A stretch of 32,361 nucleotides of DNA, taken from NCBI GenBank assembly GCA_026390165.1, contig JAPLGM010000032.1, positions 51,715 to 84,075 of the forward strand, read 5' to 3'. Positions 26,607 to 32,361 of this stretch are shown in pieces; position 1 is the first letter of the stretch, and every line of letters begins with the position of its first letter. The translations under genes were made by a program, and so were the position numbers. The DNA is from Campylobacterales bacterium. GTDB lineage: Bacteria > Campylobacterota > Campylobacteria > Campylobacterales > Sulfurimonadaceae. The notes beneath the pieces were generated by a model, which was given only the letters and a program-made list of their open reading frames with translations, was not told where the DNA came from and ran no database searches.

Positions 26607-27022
26607 TGGATATATTAAAAATCCCCTTTGTCGAAAAAGTGGGGGTCAAACAAGATGAAAAAGGTTTAAAACTCATCTTTCGCTCAGACAACCTAAATCA
26701 TATCGCTACCGTACACGCAAGCGCACAATTCACTCTAGCAGAAACGGCAAGCGGTGAGGCGTTGCAGAGACTTTTTCCCGATTTGGTTGGCAAAGTTATC
26801 TCAGTATTGCGCGATTCACAAATCAAATTCAAAAAACCGACCACCGATACCATCTATGCGATAGCTACCGTGAGCGATGAAGAGATAGAGACATTTAAAA
26901 CTGGATTGGATAAAAAAGGGCGTGCAATGATCGGTGTAGATGTCGAGCTAAGAGATGAGAGTGAAGTTGTGGTTTGTATCGGGAGATTTACGTGGTTTGT
27001 GCAAATGATGGATGGACAATAA
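26606..27022 (+). CDS. Hotdog-fold protein (DUF4442/YiiD C-terminal-like thioesterase)
   Basis: 138 residues from ATG 26606 (GGGAG upstream; a longer frame from 26579 would lie in the NAT coding region and has no support). The helix HASAQFTLAETASGEAL and the strands VLRDSQIKFKKPT and RAMIGVDVELRDESEVVV fit the hotdog family used in acyl-CoA thioesterases. Known DUF4442 members are mostly uncharacterised. Translationally coupled to the acetyltransferase; a shared acyl-CoA theme is possible but unproven. Confidence 0.65.
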   Translation: MDILKIPFVEKVGVKQDEKGLKLIFRSDNLNHIATVHASAQFTLAETASGEALQRLFPDLVGKVISVLRDSQIKFKKPTTDTIYAIATVSDEEIETFKTGLDKKGRAMIGVDVELRDESEVVVCIGRFTWFVQMMDGQ

Positions 27023-27023
27023 G

Positions 27024-27095
27024 ATGATTATCCAATATGCCCTTGCGGATGCGTGTTTATTTGAGATAAAGATAAAAAAAGAAAAACAATGTTAA
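27024..27095 (+). pseudogene. Possible truncated ORF after the hotdog gene
   Basis: A 23-codon frame (MIIQYALADACLFEIKIKKE then QC and stop) begins two bases after the previous stop and overlaps the next gene by seven bases. The first eleven residues look like the start of a normal protein and the rest is lysine-rich and degenerate, which suggests a truncated gene. The parent family cannot be named with confidence. Confidence 0.2.
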
Positions 27096-27526
27096 ATAAT
27101 ATCTTGAATTTCATGCAAATCACAGAAAATATAGCCTCATCGGGACAGCCGGATGAATCTCAATTCGCCATAATTGCCAATGCCGGATATGATGTAGTTA
27201 TCAATCTCGCGATGCCGAATTCAGAAAATGCGATACCCTATGAGGAAGAATTGGTTACTTCTAAAAATATGGTCTATATTCATATTCCAGTTCCGTTTGA
27301 TAATCCTGAACTTTTTCATGTGCGATCATTTATTAAAGCCATGGAGACTTTTTCGGATAAGAAAATCTGGATACATTGTGTAAAAAACTATAGAGCATCA
27401 GCTTTTTTATATCATTACTTACGTAAATCACGAGGGCTTAGCGCTACGGAGGCACAAAAAGCGATACTTCCATCATGGGAACCGAATGAAATATGGCAAC
27501 GGTTTATGAGTCTTGATTCTAATTAG
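27089..27526 (+). CDS. Protein tyrosine phosphatase-like protein (DUF442-type)
   Basis: 145 residues. The active-site loop is WIHCVKNYRASAF, with Cys97 and Arg102 (CX4R), as seen in the beta-lactamase-hydrolase-like/DUF442 phosphatase group rather than the CX5R of classical enzymes. The N-terminus (ENIASSGQPDESQFAIIANA) is also characteristic of this group. Asp71 (PVPFDNPE) may be the general acid. AAAGAA precedes the ATG. Substrate unknown. It is separated by 27 bases from the VOC gene. Confidence 0.75.
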   Translation: MLNNILNFMQITENIASSGQPDESQFAIIANAGYDVVINLAMPNSENAIPYEEELVTSKNMVYIHIPVPFDNPELFHVRSFIKAMETFSDKKIWIHCVKNYRASAFLYHYLRKSRGLSATEAQKAILPSWEPNEIWQRFMSLDSN

Positions 27527-27553
27527 GTATGTGCATACAATAAAGGGGGAAAT

Positions 27554-27961
27554 ATGAAACCGAGAATTAGCATGATTACATTAGGTGTCCAAGATATGGT
27601 TCGTTCCATAGCATTTTATGAAAAATTAGGTTTTGTTCGTCAAAACGATGATAAAGAGGTCGCATTTTTCGCACTGAATGGTTCATGGCTTGGTCTTTTT
27701 GGACGTGAAGCACTTGCTAAGGATGTGCAGGTAGAATCCGGTGATTGTCAATTTTCAGGGATGACATTAGCCCATAATGTAGAGAGTGAAGCAGAAGTTG
27801 ACGAAGTTTTTGCCCATGCGATTGCTTCAGGAGCCACCATAGCCAAGGAACCTCAAAAAGTTTTTTGGGGTGGATATAGCGGTTATTTTAAAGATCCGGA
27901 CGGATATTTTTGGGAGATAGCATACAATCCGTTTTTTTGGATTGGACCTAAAGACGAATAA
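27554..27961 (+). CDS. VOC family (glyoxalase/bleomycin resistance-like) protein
   Basis: 135 residues in two beta-alpha-beta-beta-beta modules: MITLGVQDMVRSIAFYEKLG opens the first and VFAHAIASGATIAKEP lies in the second, ending with GYFKDPDGYFWEIAYNP. The closing Glu in WEIAYNP is the expected metal ligand, but the N-terminal module lacks the usual histidine, so metal binding may be partial. AAAGGGGG precedes the ATG. Function may be dioxygenase, lyase or binding; cannot be decided. Confidence 0.85.
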   Translation: MKPRISMITLGVQDMVRSIAFYEKLGFVRQNDDKEVAFFALNGSWLGLFGREALAKDVQVESGDCQFSGMTLAHNVESEAEVDEVFAHAIASGATIAKEPQKVFWGGYSGYFKDPDGYFWEIAYNPFFWIGPKDE

Positions 27962-27971
27962 AGAGACATAC

Positions 27972-28457
27972 ATGAAAAATAAATTGCATTTACTATGCGG
28001 AAAAATGGCTTCCGGTAAATCTACCTTATCTAAAAAGCTAGTGGTAGAACATAGCGCCATAGCTTTGTGTGAAGATGAGCTTTTGGCAAAGCTTTATTCT
28101 GAAGAGATCAAAACGATCCAAGATTATGTCAGATACTCAGAACGTCTAAAAGAGGCGATTCGACCTCATCTGATCGATCTATTGCGAAATAGTATGAATG
28201 TTGTGATCGATTTTCCGGCAAATACACAAAAGCAACGAGAGTGGTTCAAAGAAATTTTAGAGATTGCAAATGCTGATCATATTCTCCATTATGTAGATAA
28301 GTCCGATGATGTATGTAAAATGCAGTTGCGAAAACGAAATGAGGGATTACCCAAAGATGCCCCTTTGATTTCAGAGGAAGTATTTGATGCGATCACTAAA
28401 TATTTTGAGCCGCCTCATGAAAATGAAGGGTTTAATATTATTCGATATACGTATTAA
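27972..28457 (+). CDS. P-loop kinase-like protein (AAA_33 family)
   Basis: 161 residues from ATG 27972 (AAGAGA a few bases upstream; an earlier in-frame start would overlap the VOC gene). Walker A is GKMASGKST (10-18), followed by ALCEDELLAKLYSE and the second acidic strand VVIDFPANT, the arrangement of the nucleoside-kinase-like AAA_33 group that includes chloramphenicol phosphotransferase and zeta-toxin relatives. The closing LRKRNEG is a lid-type motif. Substrate unknown. It ends the plus-strand run of small enzymes. Confidence 0.8.
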   Translation: MKNKLHLLCGKMASGKSTLSKKLVVEHSAIALCEDELLAKLYSEEIKTIQDYVRYSERLKEAIRPHLIDLLRNSMNVVIDFPANTQKQREWFKEILEIANADHILHYVDKSDDVCKMQLRKRNEGLPKDAPLISEEVFDAITKYFEPPHENEGFNIIRYTY

Positions 28458-28461
28458 CTAG

Positions 28462-28558
28462 GTAAAAAATGCCCCAGATGTGAAACTCGCTGAGGAAGGT
28501 GCTTTAAAAAAAGTAATTGAGGTTATAGGTATCACCTGACCCCTAATTAGCTAATTAG
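28462..28558 (+). other. Gap with a short ORF tail and a tandem palindrome
   Basis: An open stretch of 25 codons (NAPDVKLAEEGALKKVIEVI then GIT and TGA at 28537) has no start and looks like the 3' end of a lost gene. It is followed by CTAATTAG repeated twice (28543-28558) and a T run, a weak AT-only hairpin that may end transcription from either side. Confidence 0.35.
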
Positions 28559-28562
28559 ATTT

Positions 28563-30491
28563 TTAGCACTTTTCCATTTTGTTAATAATATTTTCAACTA
28601 AATAAGTCTTGAACTGAGTTAGTAGAAAATTGTTTAATTTTTTCTTATCTGAAGTTTGCAGATATGTATCTAAATTAGTTTTTATATCTTTCCAAAAATT
28701 TAATTCATCAGTTAAATAACAATAAAATAATTTATTATTTAAATATTTATTATCACTATATCTTGAATGTAATATTTCACCTAATCTTGAAATATTTTTA
28801 TTTTCAATTGTTGTCAATAGTTTTGTAAAATTAGCAGGATTCAAACGACTTAGTATTGGAGTTGATTCAAAATCTTTTAGCAAAAAATGTATTAAAAATT
28901 TTTCATCTAGCTGTTTTATTGATTCTAAAAAATTATTTAATGATTGCTGTTGTTTGTCAATTTCTTCTATTTCATAAATGCTTTTATTTTTTTCTATAAT
29001 TTTTAAAAAAATGTCTCTAAAATCTTGATCATCTTCACCCATATAACCTAATCCGGTTGCATTAAATCTTATGCTAGATTCAAAAAGGTTATTTTTCCAA
29101 TTTTGATGATTTTGATATTTATCAGTAATACAAGTTTCAACCTGTTTTTTAATGTCTTCTACTGTAAGCGAACATAGTTGATTTTTACTAAAAAATATAA
29201 GTAATGCAATGACATGAATAAAATGTTCAGGAATATCGTATTCGCAATTTTTAAATTTATTAAGTACATCATGAAGGTTTTTAGTAAAATCTTCATCTGA
29301 TAACTGTCTATAATGCCATATCTTAACCCAAGATGGTTGCTTATTTTCTTTTTTTTCTAAAAAGAAAGACAAGTTACTTATTAATTCATTTAATTCTTCT
29401 TGTTGAATTGAGTTATCTAAAAGAATCTTAATCCAATTTTTTCCATCAAATAAAGGATTGTTTTTAATATTGTATTTTTCATACACTTTTTCAATATTTG
29501 TTTTTTCTTTATTTTTATTGTCTGAAAAATCCCATAATATTGTAGGTCTTTCTGATAATTCTTCTCTTGTCAAATTTGCACTTTTTAACTCAATTGAAAT
29601 TGCAAAAAAATTATTTATCAAAATTGGAACAAATTCTTCATGCTTCAAATACTCTTCATCAATATTTTTAGTAAAATATTCAAAATCGAATAATATTTGA
29701 GAAATATGTCTTAAATTATTATAGTTTGCTTTTTCATAATTATCTTTTATGATTTGTATATTTATATTTAATATTTTTTTTGATAGATTAGTTTTACTGT
29801 CTATAAAAGAAGCTAATATATGTTCAAAAGAATGTTTAACTTCAAAGGTTTTACCAATGACTTTTTCTTTAAACTCTTTATATTCAGTATTAATTATTTT
29901 TTCTTCATTTGCTAATATTATGACTTTGAAATTTGATTGTTCTACTAAATAGTTTATGTACCCTAATACTTCTTTTAAATTTATTTCTGTTCTTTCCAAG
30001 TCATCAAAAATAAATACTATTTCTTGTTTTGAGTTTTTATTTTCAGAAAAAAAATCTAATGGATTAAACGTTTTTAAATCAATATTTGCTGTTCCATCTT
30101 TATTACCATCTTGATTCCAATCAAGATTGACACCTAGTTTGAGTGCACCTTTTAGTATATTACCAGCGAGTTTTGCATACTTAGAACCTAATAATGGATG
30201 TAAATTTTGGAAAATTTCTTCATCTATTGAATTGGTATTTTTTAGCCCAAAAAGACTTATTTTTATAAATTTAATAGTGTCATTTTTAAATTCATCGATA
30301 AAATTTTCTATAAAATATGTTTTACCACTTCCCCATTTCCCACTCAGTAAAATGGCATATTCAGGGTTTGAAAGTATTAAATAATTAGATAAATATTCTT
30401 TGATGTGGTTATTTGGACTAATAATGTTTTTTTCTGCATTCATTTTTGTACCTGCTATTTTATATAATAAAGATTTTAACTTTTTAATCAT
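28563..30491 (-). CDS. KAP-type P-loop NTPase
   Basis: 642 residues. An N-terminal region with no clear membrane helix precedes Walker A GKWGSGKT (51-58) and Walker B EIVFIFDDLERTE (157-169), the latter typical of KAP NTPases. A long helical C-terminal region follows with no recognised domain. KAP proteins are often part of anti-phage or membrane-associated conflict systems. The gene is far more AT-rich than its neighbours, with many AAT/AAA/ATT codons, suggesting recent transfer. AGGTGA lies about 13 bases before the ATG, a longer spacing than usual. It has no partner on the same strand nearby; a stand-alone defence role is an inference. Confidence 0.8.
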   Translation of the reverse strand: MIKKLKSLLYKIAGTKMNAEKNIISPNNHIKEYLSNYLILSNPEYAILLSGKWGSGKTYFIENFIDEFKNDTIKFIKISLFGLKNTNSIDEEIFQNLHPLLGSKYAKLAGNILKGALKLGVNLDWNQDGNKDGTANIDLKTFNPLDFFSENKNSKQEIVFIFDDLERTEINLKEVLGYINYLVEQSNFKVIILANEEKIINTEYKEFKEKVIGKTFEVKHSFEHILASFIDSKTNLSKKILNINIQIIKDNYEKANYNNLRHISQILFDFEYFTKNIDEEYLKHEEFVPILINNFFAISIELKSANLTREELSERPTILWDFSDNKNKEKTNIEKVYEKYNIKNNPLFDGKNWIKILLDNSIQQEELNELISNLSFFLEKKENKQPSWVKIWHYRQLSDEDFTKNLHDVLNKFKNCEYDIPEHFIHVIALLIFFSKNQLCSLTVEDIKKQVETCITDKYQNHQNWKNNLFESSIRFNATGLGYMGEDDQDFRDIFLKIIEKNKSIYEIEEIDKQQQSLNNFLESIKQLDEKFLIHFLLKDFESTPILSRLNPANFTKLLTTIENKNISRLGEILHSRYSDNKYLNNKLFYCYLTDELNFWKDIKTNLDTYLQTSDKKKLNNFLLTQFKTYLVENIINKMEKC

Positions 30492-30610
30492 TCTGTATTA
30501 TGTTCACCTAAATATTCTACACTCACGATATGCCATTTTGCCAAAAAATCACAAGATAATTGGACATTCAAAATGACCTAATATCAGAAATATTGAACCA
30601 AAATCTTACA

Positions 30611-30682
30611 AATTGAAATATTATAAAATATTTTACATTGTTTTTCTTAAAATAATTTCCGCAAACACTTTAACGGCAGGTT
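30611..30682 (-). pseudogene. Remnant of a second MocR gene tail (direct repeat copy 2)
   Basis: Reading the minus strand, this stretch encodes PAVKVFAEIILRKTM and a stop, nearly the same as the end of the MocR protein at 22899 (PAVKVFAEIVLRKTV). The similarity extends 25 bases past the stop, so it is a DNA duplication and not a convergent coding match. There is no start and the frame closes upstream at the end of the amidotransferase gene. Confidence 0.75.
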
Positions 30683-30685
30683 AAA

Positions 30686-31351
30686 TTAAACTTCATTCCA
30701 TCGATCTAACAGGTCAAACAGTGCTTTATTGGCTGTGGGGATGTGATGAGCTTCAGCCCGGATCGTATCGGTATCAGAAATATACGGTGAATTAAAATCG
30801 AGATAAGCGCTATCGGCATTTAAGAGTCCGTTCATACTCTCTTGAGTCGTTTCAAAATGAAACTGCGTTGCGATGATACGTCCATCAGGTGTAGCGAATG
30901 CCTGATTTTCGAATGCATCATTGGAAGCTATTCGTATCGTCCCCTCGGGAAGATCGAATGTATCGCCGTGCCAATGAAACACGCTCATTTTCGGTGCTAA
31001 ATCTAGGGTGAGCGGATGAGGTAAAATCTCGATATCGCGCCATCCGGCTTCGCGTGTGTGCGATGGATAGACGGATGCACCCATGGCGATTGCGATGAGC
31101 TGTGCCCCTAAGCAGATACCGAATACTTTTCCTCCCTCACGGATGCGTCGGCGTAAGAACTCGATCTCGTTACGGATAAAATCCAGATCGTCGTACGCAC
31201 TCATCGACCCACCTAATACGATCATATGATCGTCTGCTTCCAGCGGTTCATTTTCCCAACATCGGATGATGCGGTAAGGGATTCCTCGCATACGCGCCCA
31301 CTCACCGATTGCCGCTTCGTTTTCAAAAGGTACGTGTTGCCAGATAGTCAT
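30686..31351 (-). CDS. Class I glutamine amidotransferase-like protein
   Basis: 221 residues from the ATG at 31351 (CAGGAG is five bases upstream; in-frame ATGs at 31354 and 31366 fit less well). Catalytic triad: Cys80 in VFGICLGAQ, His165 and Glu167 in TQFHFETT. The oxyanion region IVLGGSMSAYDD is also present. It resembles GMP-synthase-like GATases that act alone on unknown substrates. It is 22 bases after the Ada-GNAT gene, a likely operon. Its 3' end abuts a MocR tail remnant. Confidence 0.85.
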   Translation of the reverse strand: MTIWQHVPFENEAAIGEWARMRGIPYRIIRCWENEPLEADDHMIVLGGSMSAYDDLDFIRNEIEFLRRRIREGGKVFGICLGAQLIAIAMGASVYPSHTREAGWRDIEILPHPLTLDLAPKMSVFHWHGDTFDLPEGTIRIASNDAFENQAFATPDGRIIATQFHFETTQESMNGLLNADSAYLDFNSPYISDTDTIRAEAHHIPTANKALFDLLDRWNEV

Positions 31352-31373
31352 CATAACTCCTGCCATGTTGATG

Positions 31374-32361
31374 TTAGAGTTGAATCCGAAAGGGGATCAT
31401 TGCTGATTTTGAAAATCCCATACTTTCGTAAAATCGGTGTGCCGAGAGATTATCCGCATCGGTGAGGAGGGTGACTCTTCGAATCCCTTTTTCTTTGGTA
31501 CAGGTGAGGACGTATTCGAGCAAGGATGAGCCGATATCCTCTCCACGATGTTTTTCATCGATGACCATATCTTCAAGCAAAGCGACTCTTTCTCCCAGTG
31601 CCGTTGAGACGGTGTACAAGATATTAACCATCCCTACAACCTCGTTATCTATTGATGCGACATATATCTCGCCGATCCGCTCATCCTCGATGATTTTTTT
31701 CAATCCCCTCGTCTGATGCGTGCTATCGGGGGTAAACTCGACCTCTTTCGAAAAGAGCTGATGCAAAAGGGTGCAAAGGATCGGGATGTCTTCTATAGTT
31801 GCCGTGCGGTAGGTGATGGGGTTTTCTTTTGAGGCGGATTCGTAGGCGATCAGGATTTTTTTTCGCTCAATGCCCCATCGATAGCCGCTCATAGCACCGC
31901 TTTTGGCGATGACGCGATGACAGGGGATGAGATAGCCGATGTGGTTCTCCCCGATGGCGTTGGCGACCGCACGAACGGCTTTGGGCTTGTCGATAAAGTT
32001 CGCGACATCCTGATACGTCGTTATACCGCCATTAGGGAGATTGATAAGCGCTTTCCAGACATTGATCTGTAGGTTTGTCCCTTTGACCAAGAGATTGTAT
32101 TTTTTGTTTTTGATGAAAATATTTTCCAAGTAGGTTTGCGCTTTTTCATCATCGTGTTGCAAATTTGCATTTTCCCACAGTTCACTAAATCGTGTAAAAA
32201 TAGCCTCTTTGTTTTTATCAATAAACCCTAAATAACAGACCCCTTTATCAGTGTAGGCAATCAGTGCTTCACCGAAGGGGGTGAGCCCGAAACCGTAGGT
32301 GATGGTGACGTCTTTTCCTTTTTCTCTCCACTCTTTTGGGGTAACCCCTATGAGATTGACA
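31374..32361 (-). CDS. ada: Ada-type regulator/O6-alkylguanine transferase fused to a GNAT acetyltransferase (5' end cut by window)
   Basis: Repairs O6-alkylguanine by irreversible transfer to its own cysteine; Ada forms also regulate the adaptive response. The frame stays open past 32162 to the window end, so the TTG there is internal; 328 residues are visible. They begin with the end of an AraC-type HTH (IGVTPKEWREKGKD), then the Ada-family N-terminal subdomain (TYGFGLTPFGEALIAY), and the methyltransferase with VWKALINLPNGGITTYQDVA and the acceptor Cys147 (visible numbering) in YLIPCHRVIA. Normal Ada ends soon after SGYRWGIERKKILI. Here a GNAT domain follows (YRTATIEDIPILCTLL, then LLEDMVIDEKHRGEDIGSSL and AHRFYESMGF). 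The acetyl-CoA loop reads HRGEDIGS, less usual than RGxGxG. The fusion is in frame without gaps. Confidence 0.85.
   Translation of the reverse strand, partial: VNLIGVTPKEWREKGKDVTITYGFGLTPFGEALIAYTDKGVCYLGFIDKNKEAIFTRFSELWENANLQHDDEKAQTYLENIFIKNKKYNLLVKGTNLQINVWKALINLPNGGITTYQDVANFIDKPKAVRAVANAIGENHIGYLIPCHRVIAKSGAMSGYRWGIERKKILIAYESASKENPITYRTATIEDIPILCTLLHQLFSKEVEFTPDSTHQTRGLKKIIEDERIGEIYVASIDNEVVGMVNILYTVSTALGERVALLEDMVIDEKHRGEDIGSSLLEYVLTCTKEKGIRRVTLLTDADNLSAHRFYESMGFSKSAMIPFRIQL

Noticed and set aside
22877-30682. Integrative element with attL/attR at a gene 3' end
   Set aside because: The 72-bp copies look like att sites, but no tyrosine integrase lies between them and the intact gene faces the wrong way for a simple 3'-end insertion. 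Duplication with loss is at least as likely.
31374-32162. Stand-alone alkyltransferase-GNAT gene starting at 32162
   Set aside because: The codon there is TTG (Leu), and the frame continues upstream into Ada-family sequence up to the window end, so the gene is partial.

Overview
The window looks like chromosomal DNA from a Campylobacterota (Epsilonproteobacteria) chemolithoautotroph of the Sulfuricurvum/Sulfurimonas type. The main support is a packed operon of reductive TCA-cycle genes: a monomeric-type isocitrate dehydrogenase, malate dehydrogenase, fumarase, succinyl-CoA synthetase and a four-subunit 2-oxoglutarate:ferredoxin oxidoreductase. Codon use and moderate-to-low GC fit this group. 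The genus is an inference; no rRNA or other marker gene is present.

Layout. (1) 1-8809, plus strand: the 3' part of icd, a terminator, a consensus -10 box, then mdh-fumC-sucC-sucD, a small heavy-metal-associated (HMA) domain protein, and oorDABC, ending in a 12-bp-stem hairpin. (2) 8855-13098, minus strand: a calcium-binding RTX-like protein, a four-helix membrane protein with a probable PDC/Cache sensor, a membrane diguanylate cyclase and a tiny HTH protein. (3) 13099-13671: AT-rich DNA with an imperfect inverted repeat and an orphan ORF. (4) 13672-18444, minus strand: a membrane transglutaminase-like protein and an accessory block with a serine recombinase, an AAA_14/DUF4143 ATPase and a primase-helicase of the TOTE type. 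The last is broken by an internal deletion plus frameshift. (5) 18637-20939, plus strand: a leucine-rich leader peptide with promoter and attenuator-like hairpin ahead of leuA. This leuA has lost its leucine-binding regulatory domain and is fused in frame to a SAM-dependent methyltransferase. (6) 20965-22849: REP-like palindromes and a DUF262/HEPN (MAE_28990-type) gene pair, a probable conflict or defence module. (7) 22899-28457: a MocR-type regulator divergent from a run of small enzymes (FMN split-barrel protein, methyltransferase, arylamine N-acetyltransferase, hotdog protein, tyrosine-phosphatase-like protein, VOC protein, P-loop kinase). (8) 28563-30491: a very AT-rich KAP-type NTPase. 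(9) 30611-32361: a remnant of a second MocR gene tail, a class I glutamine amidotransferase and an Ada-type regulator/alkyltransferase fused to a GNAT domain, cut by the window end.

How the genes work together: block 1 is core carbon metabolism and runs from malate through fumarate (fumarate reductase is not in this window) and succinate to 2-oxoglutarate and isocitrate when used for CO2 fixation. Blocks 2-9 are accessory and mosaic. At least three separate conflict-type loci sit within about 16 kb (TOTE/ATPase/recombinase, DUF262-HEPN, KAP), with decayed genes and a 72-bp direct duplication, which suggests a hotspot of gene turnover. The observations I would follow first are the LeuA-methyltransferase fusion with its leader, the DUF262-HEPN pair and the deleted primase-helicase.
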